Assembly: GCA_030278955.1 (NCBI GenBank)
Contig: JAOANR010000003.1
Span: 19,801,050-19,865,049, forward strand
Direction: 5' to 3'
DNA: 64,000 nt
Source: Hygrophila difformis
Taxonomy: Eukaryota > Streptophyta > Magnoliopsida > Lamiales > Acanthaceae
The notes beneath the pieces were generated by a model. The model searched no databases. It was not told the origin of the DNA and was given only the letters and a program-made list of their open reading frames with translations. Made by a program: the position numbers and the translations under genes. Numbering within the stretch: position 1 is the first letter of the stretch; every line of letters begins with the position of its first letter. Below, piece by piece: positions 45,768 to 58,229 of this stretch.

Positions 45768-48165
45768 AAGCATAACAAAGGGACAATGAGGAAACCTTGA
45801 GCAGAGGATAATCATTCATTAGAAGTGTGAAATAGCCAACATAGGGCAAGAATCTGCAACCAATGCAAAACGTGTGGTGTTATTATTATTATGTTCTTTC
45901 ATTCCCATTAAAGAGTGTAAACCGAAGTGTGAAAGCTGAGAAATGCTACACCAAAAGCATTAATGTAATAAATAAATGGAACGCATGGTCACATCACATG
46001 GGTGGAGATCTTACCCTATGGCTCTTCCCATGATGTGCTTCCTGTGTAGCCACTCTTGACCAGGAGCGTATAGAGATATATCGTCGTCTGGGTTGTTGTC
46101 CCCTGCAAGGGAAAACAACCAGATATCCCCATGTGGATATCAATATTATGAAAAAATCTTGCCAAATGAAAAAAAATGGATTACAAAGGACGTCAGAATA
46201 AGTGTGTTAGAACAGCATGTATTTGGCTATGAAACATTTGTAGAGTTTTGCACCTTTGGTGAGGATCTCAGTTTCTCCTGTGTCACGCCTTTCATGAAGC
46301 TATGATGAGTTTTGAGGCCATAAGTGAGATAAATTAGTTTGAAAAACACATTTGGGACGAGATATGCAACATAAGTGATGAGAGATGGTGTGTCTGGTCT
46401 TGGACAAACATTTTCAAACCAGTCCGAAAAAATGCAATATATAATGAATTAAAGATATTTACCTTAATCACGCGATGTACAATAGGAATTTCGGCATCCT
46501 GACCATTGAAGGGAATGCACAAGAGCTGATTCAGTAACCGAAACGATAAAGGGGTAGCCTCTTGCTAAAACACCTTATAGTTTGACAACACAAGCTAATA
46601 AACCTAAAAGCATTTGGCAGAAAATCACTATATCTCATTTAAGCATCCAAATTGAGTAATTTCTTCAACCTAATATGGAGTATAAAACTAACATCAATAT
46701 CCAGGGGAGGGGGCTTGCCATCTTAAAAGAACATACACACAAGATGATATTTTTTGCACATTTTCCACTAAATTAATACTATCAATGATTCAAAGCTTTT
46801 ATACTAATTAACTCAAATAATGCTTTTTATAGGGTTGATTTTTTCAATGAGTGAGAGGTTTCCAGAAACCTTGGGAAGATGCAAGGGGGGATTTTGCATT
46901 TCCACCCCATAAAACCAGGGGAACATTGTGGATGTGTTTCCTAAATTCCCAACATTGCATAAACTCGAAATTGTGAAAATGCCACAACAGTTAACTGCCA
47001 TGACTTTATTGTATAAAGAAAGCATGGTTCAAGGATAAGAAGAAATGAAATAAGATTATTACATTTATGTTGTAGACAACAATTTCACCTGCCCGAATGG
47101 GATCCTTGCTCATACGTAAGAACAAAATGTCGCCCTGCACATGAAAGACACAAATTTGTTGATGAGAAAATCAATCAACACTTGAATGTTTCTGTGATAT
47201 TGGTAAATGCACATACTTGAAAGTTTATGGACACTCTAGATTGTTGATTTAAATGAGGTACCTGTGAGGATTATTATATGCTCGAGTACTAAAGTGTCGA
47301 CTCAAAAAATACTACTTTATACTTGATGCTCGACTTGAAGAAGGCATCAAGCCGACAGATACTTGACTCAAGTTATTTGAATTTTGAACTGATAATCGCC
47401 CCTAAAATGATACTCGATTTTTTTCTAACAGATACTCGGATGGATTAACAACACTATGGCAAAACAAACAATTGTCCCAACTCCCAAATTCAAAAAGAAA
47501 TCTACGTTACCCTGGCAAATCCCGGTTCCATGCTTTCGGACAGGACAACAACAACAGGAGATTCAGTTCCAGTAAAGCACATCAATGTCTTCCATATCAT
47601 CAGTGCAGATGCAATAATCATACCTGAAGTCAAACACCACAACAAACAACAAGAGATAACTGAAGTGAAAAGGGGTTCATAGAACACAAACATAACAAAC
47701 ACACGTCCAAGAATCGGAACTGTAATAACGCTCCAGTACAGAACCAAGTATCCCTTTTCAAATTTAGATGTAAACGTTTCGAATGAGGTGTTTGAAACCC
47801 CCGTGCGAGAAACATGCTGTGACATCGAATGTAAGCAAATTTTAGCCATGGCCTAGAAAATGAATTGGCTAATTACTCAATCATTGCTCATCAATTTCAA
47901 ACTTATGCATATCCCCAAAATTCAATTGTATTCATTCCCCCAACATCACATTCCAAAAAATAAATAATATAAAAAATATCAGATTCCAAACATTGCCCCC
48001 AATCCCCAATTTATTGCCTTGACAAGTCCTTTCTTTTCGGACTATTATTAATCAAAATCAAACCGAAAAAAAGGAAATATAATTACCAAGGGTAAGTGCC
48101 TGGTGCAGATTCTGGCGTATCTTGATGGATTTTATGGATGTTATGGTTTCTCTTATCCACCCCAT
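45610..48165 (-). CDS. SEC11: Signal peptidase catalytic subunit SEC11, divergent tandem copy
   Basis: Predicted exons: 48087-48165, 47511-47623, 47063-47134, 46463-46498, 46254-46299, 46015-46102, 45796-45853, 45610-45660; total 180 residues, all GT-AG. SEC11 is the ER-membrane serine protease of the signal peptidase complex; it has one N-terminal membrane helix and a Ser-His dyad. Here the dyad positions are kept (Ser57 in SESMEPG, His96 in PIVHRVI). The residue before the catalytic Ser is Glu (E56), where the neighbouring copy and the family have Gly, and the residues before PIVHR are NDAE, not [16 protein letters not shown] replaces GDNNYGDD. It is open and correctly spliced, but possibly altered in activity. 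It is a tandem copy of 49342-51838. Confidence 0.92.
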
Positions 48166-48169
48166 TTCT

Positions 48170-49341
48170 CCCGCACTCTCTGTCCAGTTCCCCTTTTCTT
48201 TGTGTTGGACTCAGAAAGAATCAAGTGTGTACTGTGTAGTAGTAGTAGTAGTCTATCAGGAAAAAAATCAATTTGGGAAAAAAGTGGGTGATGACTACAT
48301 CGATGAGCATCTGCCAACTGTGACTGGTCGTCGGTTCATCAATCAGTTGAGTCTATTTTCTTTTGGAAATTATGGGAACTCACGACCTCTATTAGTAGTA
48401 TAAAACTTTTACAGTAACTTTATATACTCATGAAAATGTTTGTAATGAGGTAATAATTTGATAATTATATGCCTATTTAAAAAATAATACTCCTACTACT
48501 AGTATTTGCACCCAAAAAAAAAAGTAATAATAATAATAATACTAGTATTCATACCAAAATGTACTTCACATATACTATTATTCACCCAAAAATAAATTAT
48601 TTTATAAAGTCTAATCATATACTTCACTCCGTTTTTTTAAAGTGTACATTAGGAAATTAGATAAAGTAAGTTAATAAAAATGATTTTCTGGAAGAATTAT
48701 AATAATTAAATAAATAAAACAAGATAGTCACATTTAACTTTTTTACTTTTAAATTTTATTTTAATAAATATCAATAAGTTAATGTACTAATATTTATTTC
48801 GAATCACAAAAAAAGAAAAAGTAATCACATTTAACCAGATTATTGTGTTAAAAAATGAATAAATAATCACAATTAACCAGATTTATATAATTAATGAATC
48901 AATCACATTCCATAAAGTAAACTGCTCCGTAGCATTTGACACATCATTTTAGACAATGTTTATATGCAAGAATGGCTAGAATAATTTTGACTGGCAAAAA
49001 TGAGATGAGATGCATAACAATGTCTACAAAAGATTGAGCCTTTTGGAGATTATTGGGTTTCATGTGAGAGGGATCATTCACCCTTAAGTTTAAAACATAC
49101 AAAATGATTTGAAAGTAACACAACATATACAGAAAAATGTAATTATTATTATTAACTACGAGTATTAAGAGTAATTAAAGGCATATTCCCCATCAACTTC
49201 TCAACATTTTTATAACTTGTAAGTTTGCACCCAAAAAGGGCTGTGCTACATCTTCCACCAACAAAATCAATCCAATTTGAATTGTGTATCAATATCACTA
49301 TCTGTTGTGTACACTTATAAGTTTCAGCCATTGTGTTCTTT
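48170..49341. other. Spacer between the two SEC11 copies
   Basis: It should hold the promoter of the downstream SEC11 copy next to 48165 and the 3' untranslated region of the other copy near 49341. The rest is AT-rich, with a short AAT repeat near 48527-48540. I see no further gene and no clear transposon ends. Confidence 0.4.
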
Positions 49342-49696
49342 TCAGTCCTTGGATGTAAAGGCAAGCAATCCCAATCCACCGATCAGAAAATACTGCAAGA
49401 ATAACACCAGTAAATAAAAGAAAAAAAAAATTAAAATTAAAAAAAATCCAAGTATCACCATTTCACAATTTTATATATCAGAAAAAAAATCTTATATAAA
49501 AAAATTTATTAGCAGAATGAAAATTACAAAACCTTGAGCAGTGGGTATTCATTCATAAGGATAGTGAAATAGCCAGCATAGGGCAAGAATCTGCAAAGGA
49601 AGTTTATGTAAGAACGAAATTTATGATTCTCAGAACACATGGAATACTGGTGTCCTTGAATTCAGAGAAGCATTGCAGAAGCACCAATGTAATTAC

Positions 49697-49727
<31 letters not shown>

Positions 49728-51838
49728 TCATGGATCGAGATTTTACCCGAAAGCTCTTCCCATAATGTGATCTCTCTGTAGCCAATTTTGACCGGGAGCA
49801 TACAGGGCTATGTCATCCCCATAGTTGTTGTCCCCTGAGAGGAAAGGAGAATAGAATGGGCATTGCACTGTTAAAATTGAGATTTATAATTACTCGGGGA
49901 AACGAAGGTGGCTTATAAATGTCTCCACCTTTTGTGAGGATGTCAGTTTCTCCAGTGGTCTTCCTTTCATGAAGCTATGGTGGGATTTCATGTCAGGAGG
50001 GAAATAAATAAATTAGACTTCCTTCTGAAATGAGAGACCTTTTTTTCTACTTTACACTACCTACGTATCAATTACTCTCAAACAGAACTATGTAACCAAT
50101 TTTAGTCAAATGTTTTGATATGTATGGTACAAAATTTTATATGCAAATAGGTTACCTTAATCACTCGATGAACAATGGGAATCGCACGACCCTGAGAATC
50201 ATTAGAAGACAGAATATACAAAGAGTAGATTGAGTCAGCAGAAAACACCACATAGTTTTTTTCTTTTCGGAACTATGGTTGTTGGTTTTCAAAAACTTGA
50301 TGTTCTACAGTGAAGATTATTGAATATCCAGATATAAGTATTCTTAGAAACAGTTGGCACATATTAGCTACAATTTGAAGAAGAAATGAAATTTGCTCTT
50401 ACATCGATGTTGTATACAACAATTTCTCCTGCTCGAATGGGATCTTTGCTCATATGTAAGAACAGAATGTCACCCTGCATATGAGGGCACAGACGCACAG
50501 TGAATTCACCAATGCAAACAGAGCATTTAAATTCTTAAATTGTGACAAAGTTGAGCATGACTTCTGAATTACCCTAGCAAATCCAGGTTCCATGCTTCCA
50601 GAAAGAACAACAACGACAGGGGATACAGTTCCAGTAGCGCACATCAATGCCTTCCATAGTACAAGTGCAGTCGAAACAATTAGACCTGAATTCAAAAGGA
50701 TATAAAAAAAAAAAAAAAGCAAAGGGCAACCAAGTCAGGGGCCTAGGAAGGAAAGAAAATAGCTTAGTGTGGTCCATTAAACATATTTCCATGAACCAGC
50801 ATTGTAGGAAGGTTCTAGTGTAATCAAACATCACATTTCATACTCAGACTGTATCTAGAAATATGGTATTCGAATTCATTACTAACTTAACAAAATGTAC
50901 TTACAATTCCAGCATACGAGTATGCTTGCTCTGGCATTTTAAATTCACTTAACTAATTAAAGGTAGGTTGTGTTGTCAAAGAATCTTGACCTGTTAATAT
51001 CTATAGTCATTAAGTTTCTCTAGTTTCAGTGTTGGATGGGATTATCAAATCGGACTAAAGATGTCAAATGTTCTCAAAATTTGTTCAAATGTCCAAAATT
51101 TATGTGCCATTGTGAATCAAAACAGGCTTATTCTAACTTCAAAGAGAATGGGGAGTGTTTGGAATTTGGATCTCATCTCTGCCTGTTTTTGTCTCAAATT
51201 TATAAAATTTTCTACCCACAACTTTTCTACTTTAGATCATTTTCTTATACTAAAAAAAAAGAAAAAGAAAAAAAGGAAAAAAAGAAAAAAAAAAGAAAAA
51301 GAATTCTTTCAACTTCAACGCTAATTTTCTCATCAAATTCTTTCTTGCTTTCTGTTAAACAAAAGAATCTTGAAAACATCCAATGAAATATTCATTTTCA
51401 ACTAAATTGCTCATTTTCACCCAAACCAATCACAGCACATCCAAAACGCTAATTTGATCGGATCAATTTCCCTCCGCACAGTTCAATGAAACAATACGAA
51501 AATTGAATAAATGCAATTAAATCGCAGACAATACAGCCCCTTGGAAATCAACCACATCCAAAACAATTCAACCGTCTTACACCAAAACTAGATTCCAACA
51601 TTGTCTGCATATCCCCAAAAAATTTCTCTCCAGACTGCAGAAATCCACAGGAAGAAAACAAAGAGACTACTTTTCCGACGAGTGATCAAATAGAAGCAAA
51701 TATCTTGATTCAAGAACGATAAGAAAACAAGGAAGAAGCAAAATAAAGTACTATTTTACCAAGGGTCATAGCCTGGTGCAGATTCTGGCGAATCTTGATG
51801 GATTTTATGGAAGCTACGGTTTCTCGAATCCACCCCAT
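49342..51838 (-). CDS. SEC11: Signal peptidase catalytic subunit SEC11, canonical copy
   Basis: Predicted exons: 51760-51838, 50573-50685, 50403-50474, 50156-50191, 49929-49974, 49747-49834, 49533-49590, 49342-49392; 180 residues, all GT-AG, with exon lengths identical to the neighbour (79, 113, 72, 36, 46, 88, 58, 51). The protein opens [20 protein letters not shown], then a membrane helix ([15 protein letters not shown]), [20 protein letters not shown] with catalytic Ser57, [16 protein letters not shown] with His96, GDNNYGDD, and an ending GLLAFTSKD. This matches the usual eukaryotic SEC11 length and motifs, so it should cleave signal peptides in the ER as part of the signal peptidase complex. 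Confidence 0.95.
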
Positions 51839-51911
51839 TTCTTCGGCGCACTGTCTTGTTGTACAGTTGATTTTTTTTTTTTTAAATTCTTGTGAAGTAT
51901 ATTACTATACC

Positions 51912-51919
51912 ATATATAG
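51912..51919 (-). promoter_or_regulatory. Candidate TATA box of canonical SEC11
   Basis: CTATATAT on the minus strand about 75 bp upstream of the start codon. It is the best TATA-like word nearby. Confidence 0.4.
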
Positions 51920-52202
51920 TTAGGGAATGAGGAAAAGGGGTTTGGGAATGGGAGAAAGGAGTGGGAAAATTAGTTTTGTGGAGAGTGAAGTGGCAATGGC
52001 GATGACCACACTCTTGCTCTCTCATTGGTCTATACGTTTCTGACATATACGCCTACGTGGCATTTCCTTTTTCGCCACTTTGTATGCCCACCCATTTTCT
52101 TAACAATTTACGCTACAAGAATTTATTTATTTATTTTATTATTTTTTCCGTAAATGTAAAAGAAATGCCTCCACAACAAATACTCTCAATACAAGACATT
52201 TA

Positions 52203-52654
52203 GGGCCTGTTTGTTTTGGCTTGTAAAAAAAGAAAAAGTCAGTAGAAGAAGGAGAAGGAGGAAGAAGGAGAATTCAAAAACAAAAGCAGCTCAAATAATT
52301 GTTTGGATGGATATTATTAAAGTTGCTTTTCAACGGAAACATGTTTGGATGAGTGATACGTAGAAGAACTTTTGAGATATTAAAATTACTAAAATGGACA
52401 TAAATATTATAAAGATATTTATAATTAATTTTATTTTCTTTTTAAATAGGGTTATTTTTGTATTTTTATTACTAAATGACTTCTCCTTTTGAAAAAAATA
52501 ACCCCTACCTATTTTGAAAAAAAGTAGAATTCTAACTTTTGCTTCTCCTTTTATTTCAAAAAAAAGTCAAAACAAACAGCTAAAAAAATTCAAAAGGACT
52601 TTTGGGAGAAGCAAAAGTCAAAAGGAGAAAAATTAAGGTAAAACAAACAGGCTC
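52203..52654. mobile_element. Tourist-like element (452 bp)
   Basis: Ends GGGCCTGTTTGTTTTGGCTT and AAAACAAACAGGCTC are inverted repeats. TTA on the left (52200-52202) and TTG on the right give an imperfect 3-bp target. The interior is GAAGGAGAA-rich on one side and its counterpart on the other. No coding sequence. Confidence 0.65.
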
Positions 52655-52799
52655 TTGTACTAAAATACTCCCAATTTACAATCCATCCAATAATTTTGAT
52701 ATGCTTTTGAAATAAAAATTGATGAAAAAGACTAAACAATCCTTAGTCCAAAAACTCTCAAAGCTCTACGGAGGAGGGTAGAACAGACCTTTCAACTTT

Positions 52800-53590
52800 A
52801 AGTCACATCCTCCTTCCCCATGAAATGGTCAGGCGGAGTTGAGGGACAGCGGTGCCGCTGCCGTTGGTGTGGCGGAGGTCGCCGGGGTTGGTGACGGGAA
52901 GCTGTTGTGTTCCTGATTCAAATTGGGACTTTGATTTGAGGAAGAAGATGACTTGTGGGCTGGAGTTGGTGATGGCGACGGTGGTGGGGCTACCGGGTCT
53001 GGAAATGACAGGCGGTGGTGATGATGGGGATGCAGATTTGAGATGGAGATAGGTGGGAATGGTGCGGCTGGATCTGGGACTTGTCGTCGGAAACGATTGA
53101 AGCAGCGGGGATGCCCGGAGAAGATGAGGACGCGGTGCTCGCTGGATATGGGAAGCAGCGGCGAGGGAGGTGGCTGGAGACGTTTGATGGAGATGGAGGT
53201 GGCCGCTGGATTCCTTTGCGGGAATGGAGGACGGAAGGGATGAAGATGCGGGCCGGAATGGGGTTAGAAGCGACGAGGGGAATGGACATGGAGTTGCCGG
53301 AAATAATTTCAGGATTTTCTTTGGCCGGAGAAGATGACCGGAAAAATTTGGGGGTTTTCTTTCTTCGTCATTGATGGAGGTTTCTGGTGGCAGGAATGTT
53401 GGCCGGAGCTGAAGGGTTGCTTGGGGCTATTGCTTCTTAGCCGGAAGCGATTGACAATGGCGAAGGTTGAAGATGGCCGGAATCGGGTGCTGCCGGAAAA
53501 TTGAAATTTGGGCATTCTATTACCAAAATCCCGTTTCCAATTTGATTTGGGAAGATGATGACCTGTGGGACCCACCCGCAATTAGCAATT
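52800..53590. other. GC-rich block, no gene recognised
   Basis: More GC-rich than its surroundings, with many GGCCGGA and GGAG words. Several frames of 60-100 codons are open on both strands but none resembles a protein I know. The phrase gatttg-gaagatgatgac-tgtggg occurs at both ends (about 52933 and 53545), hinting at a duplicated segment. It could be an untranslated region or a repeat fragment. Confidence 0.3.
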
Positions 53591-54205
53591 TCACTACTTG
53601 AATTTCTTTTCTTTTCTTAAAATATGTAAAAATAGTGTATTAATTAAATTAAAAACTACACCTATAATATATGGGCAAATTATAGTTAAAGGCCCACACC
53701 TCAAAATACTTCATGTATAAGACAAGTGTACTAAATACGTTATGTATAACAACCTATATACTCAATACATACTAATTCAGACACCCAGGAAATAAAGTAA
53801 ATCAATATTCAAAATTGAGGCTGAAAATACCGAAATACCCTCCCTTTTGTACTTGATTCTGACTGTTGATGGTGACATGTGGAGAGAGGCACAACAGCCA
53901 TTAATCTTCCTAGGCACAATCGAACTCACGTTTTTTTTGAAAATCATCTCTTCCCCGTCGGAGTGAAGAAATGGAGACACCATTGGCGAGCTGAGCGAAG
54001 CTTCTCCGGAAGCCACAACGGGTGGGAAGGTTGGGGAAGCGTTGGGCGAGCTCCGTTCGTTGAGGCGACGGAAGAAAACCTCGGTTTCGGTTCCAGATTT
54101 GAAGGGTATTTGTTTTTAGATTTTAGGGTTCTCCACCTCCATTTTTAGGGTTTTCGGACCTCCTCCACTTTTTTAGGGTTTTAAGTACACGAAACTGCGA
54201 GGAAG

Positions 54206-56935
54206 ATGGACGGTAGTGAGGAGCAATCGCGCGGCCAAGAGGTTATGCTATTTTGTCACTTCAACTCCGAAGTTCACCTTGTGAGGATTAGGGACGGCGA
54301 TGGTCTCGCTGATTTGTATGCCAAGGTGACGGAAAAATGGCGAGAGGTATGTCCAACCACGCACACACTCCATTACGACGATCCTGATGGGGGATACACG
54401 ATGGAGATCATGAACGACGGCGACGTGTCAAGGATGGGCAGCTTGAATCGGGCAAAGGGGCAGGCGATCGGGAAGATGAATGTGATGAACCGAGCAGAAA
54501 GAAGCACAATACTGTGAGTGTAGTGTTAAAATGTATTTGAACGTCGCTGCTTGTTGCATTGAATTTTTGTATAACTGGTATGGTAGATAATGCTTTTGGT
54601 ATTCATCAAGTGAAACACACGTATTACGCATGTGGGGATGCGTGAGAGCGTGCGAATGTTGTTTCTTTTTATTGTTCCGCTTGTTTGTGATGGTATCTAT
54701 TGGCAATTAGAATTTTTCATATTGATTCAGTACGATCAGGATTCGCGTACATTTAAAAAGCTTGGTAACGGAATAGTTGCTTGTTTTCAATGAATTTGTA
54801 TTAGTCTTTGGTTAGAACGGTATTATTTCTTCACTAAGTAGGTATACGGCTTGAACACTACTGTTGTTGTTTGAGCATTGAACATGTACTTCAGGGAGGA
54901 AATAGCGACACAGGATGACTGCGACGACAGTGACCTTGACGACGAGGAAGATCAAAGACTCATATGGGCCAATGCAATAAAAGGCAAAGGTCAGAAGTTC
55001 AGAAATCAGGATCATTTTCGAAAGGTGGTGGCAAACCACTGCATTGCACTTCGGCGTGGATTTTACTTCGTGCACAACAACAAAACAAAAGTCCAAGTAA
55101 ATTGCAGCATGGAGGGTTGTGGGTGGCGCATATATGCAGCGCTCCACAAGTCCGATGACTCGTTTGCAATACGCACATGCACGTTGACTCACGGATGCGG
55201 GGTGAATAATCTACAATCGAGGACTCACCCAAACGCCAATGCAACATGGGTGTCATCCTTCATAAAGGACAAATTGCGCCGGAACGCGAATTACACGCCG
55301 AACATGGCTATTGATGCTATTAAAGCTGCATTCAAAATCGACATTACCTACCGCACGGCATGGAGTGCAAAGGAGATTGCTTTGAAGGAGCTACATGGGG
55401 CAGATGCTGAATCCTTTGACAAGGTGCGAGTATTTTGCAACCGCTTGAAAGCATCGAACCCCGGCAGCGTGGCTGATCTAGAGCTGTGTCCGGATTCCAA
55501 TAAGTTCAGGAGGGTGTTCATTGCTATTGCAGCATGTATTGAAGGATTCAAGGCTGGCTGTCGCCCACTTATTCAGCTTGATGGGACCCATATAAAGTCA
55601 AAGTGGAAAGGCGTAATACTTGCAGCTGTTGGTGCAGACGCAAATGGTGGGTTTTTAACCATCGCATTTGCAGGTATGTAGCTTTCACGGAACTGTTGCT
55701 TTGGAGCAATGTTATATTGTATTCTGCGTCTGGATTTTGTTGTTTGGATTATTACGTATTGGTGTTTAACTAATTACGGTATTGGTGTTCAGTTGTCGAT
55801 CAAGAGACGGATGAAAATTGGGAGTGGTTTTGTCAGAAGTTTAGGGCCGTCCTTGACCCACCGAATGAACAGGATTGGGGCGAGTACACTTTTTTCAGTG
55901 ATCGTCACTCGGGTTTGATGAAAGCCATTCCGACCGTCTTCAATGGGAGTCATCATGGTGTATGCCTTCGACACCTTGTCGCGAACTTTAAAACGGAGGT
56001 TAATATTTTTCCAATGCAGTACAGTGCAGTTGGTATTTTTTCTAGTTTGACCTGTATATCCCTTATGACATTGGTGTTATTCGTACACTATACAGGTACT
56101 TCGTATGTACCCATACAAGAACAATGATCACTGGACTGGGGTGTTGAAGGCCGCAGCATATGCTCCGACGTATGAAGAAATGCTGAAGCACCTGAACAGC
56201 ATCCTTGAAGCAATGCCCTTATCGTCCACGTTCCTTGCAAATTCTGATCCCTACAATTGGGCGAATTCCATATTTGCGGGAAAGAAATGGGGTGTGATGA
56301 ACACGAATCTTGTGGAGAGTTGGAATAATTGGATCGGGGCCGCAAGGGCAATGGGTCCGTATTCCATGCTCGATCAAATTCGAAAACAAGTCATGAAGAT
56401 GATGAATGAAAAAAGAGAGGAGGGTGCGAGGATGGAAGGAATATTGGCTACTATTCCAGGAAAGGTATTGAGTGATAATTACGCGGCCTCCGGAGAAATG
56501 GAGCTTCAGCGCGCAGCGGGTTCATTGTTTGAGGTCCGGCATAGGGCGAGGATATATGCCGTAGATGTGGAAAAGATGACATGCACGTGTGGCTATTGGC
56601 AATTATTGAGGCTGCCCTGTAAGCACGGCTGCGCAGCGATTGAAACACTGCAAGGTAATATTTACGACTACTGTGATCAGAATTACACGACTGCGTGCTA
56701 CCGGGCGACGTATGAAGGCGTGATATATCCGCTGCTTGAAATTGGCGGTGAACATTTGGCCGAGCAGAATGATGATTTCTTCGTTCTGCCTCCAGATGTA
56801 CGTGTGCAGCCTGGCCGGAGGAAGAAACGGCGCATACCATCTCGGGGTGAACTAAAGAAGACTAGATGTGGTTTGTGCGGCAAACGTGGTCACAACAGGG
56901 TTACTTGTAAGGAGGCATACAAGTATGCGCGTTGA
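54206..56935 (+). CDS. MULE (MuDR-type) transposase, four exons
   Basis: Predicted exons: 54206-54513, 54895-55673, 55793-55998, 56096-56935; GT-AG introns in phase, 710 residues with no break. The N-terminus (about 1-90) looks like the PB1/ubiquitin-like domain of MULE proteins. Next are an acidic stretch (DDCDDSDLDDEEDQ), a WRKY/FAR1-like zinc-binding DNA-binding region (VNCSMEGCGWRIYAALH, LTHGCG) and the MULE catalytic core. Candidate DDE residues are D332 (QLDGTHIKSKW), D399 (FFSDRHSGLMKAI) and E505 (NLVESWNNW), with CLRHLVANF between. A SWIM zinc finger (CTCGYWQLLRLPCKHGCAAI) and a CCHC knuckle (CGLCGKRGHNRVTC) end the protein. It should cut and move the element in the nucleus. Confidence 0.93.
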
Positions 56936-57362
56936 TGAACTCTGTCATTCGTGGATGCGAAGAATGGTGTGGGAATGACGTAATTGGGTATTTCTGCAGC
57001 AAGAAACTATTGTGTCCAACTTTTGTCGTCGGTGATTAAACTTTGAGCATATCCGTGTAAATGCATCACTGTATATTTTTGACATGGTTTCATCTTGTGA
57101 AACTGTTCCGTATCGGACGGTTTCAAGGAATGAACTATGCCAATACCAGTGTACGATGCGTTCACATACTGTTATCCCTCACCCACAGGATGTTTCGTGT
57201 GTTTTACTACCATATTTGTTTAATTTTGTTGGTTTTTGCTTAATTTATGGATGCCCAAACATAGTTGTACGATCACCGACATGAAATACTATGGGCTGTC
57301 ATTAGATACCTCATTCAAACCATAATTCAATATCAATTGTCTACAACCTTCTTAATCACATT

Positions 57363-57727
57363 AAAAGTATCAGTTTCCTTTGATGGCCATACCGTCATTA
57401 ATGTCAATAGATACCATATATCTTTCTTATAGTACCGTTATGGTTGATAGGGATAATAGCATGAACAAATCAAGACGATGCATTGTCCATTAGAATTGAA
57501 TGATTAACTCATGCCTCTATGTTTAAACGTTCAAGCCTCATTCATTGTTTCGTGGAGAAGTCCGTATAATGGATAAAAGTATCAGTTTCCTTTGACTGCC
57601 ATACCGACAATAATGTTACTAGATACCACATATCTATTTGTATAATACCGTCTTGGATGATTGGGATAATAGCATTAACAAATCAAGACAATCCATTCAA
57701 TGAATGGCTGAGTCATTCCTCTATGGT
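57363..57727. repeat. Imperfect direct duplication in the MULE spacer
   Basis: A segment of about 155 bp beginning AAAAGTATCAGTTTCCTTTG occurs at 57363 and again at 57575, 212 bp apart, with many small differences. It lies between the converging ends of the transposase and protease genes and contains no open frame. The rest of 56936-58229 is AT-rich spacer, probably with both 3' untranslated regions. Confidence 0.75.
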
Positions 57728-58229
57728 TTGGTATGCAACACTTACCAACTTCTCTACCCTTTGGATACTAATACAGTTGTTGAAGGGTAGGTTGCCCATG
57801 TAACATGTTTGTAGAGCAAACCATTGCCCATGTAATTGAATGTCTCAAGCAAACCATCGGATGTAGAGCAACACTTAATATCGTAGACCAACCCATTGGA
57901 TACTAATACATTGCGTCAAGTGTACATCGTACAACTATTGAGAAAATGTGCACGCGTTCAAATTATTGCAATGTTTTATGTCGGTCGAGCATGCACTATT
58001 CGACATCGTATTAGAGAAAATGATTCAAAATACCAATTCATACGAATAATACTGATGTCCATCCATACGTACGTCAATCCAAAGAACCATTAATACAAAC
58101 TCCCAAAACGCTGTCCCACAGCAATATACCATTCATCCACAATCCAAATACCATGAATGAAGCATAAACAATACTGGTGTCCATCAAACAGCAAACCATC
58201 AATCCCAACGATCATAAAACAAACGTGTG

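Noticed and set aside
52852..53374. Overlapping frames in the GC-rich block
   Set aside because: Frames are open on both strands at once because of composition; no protein similarity is recognised.
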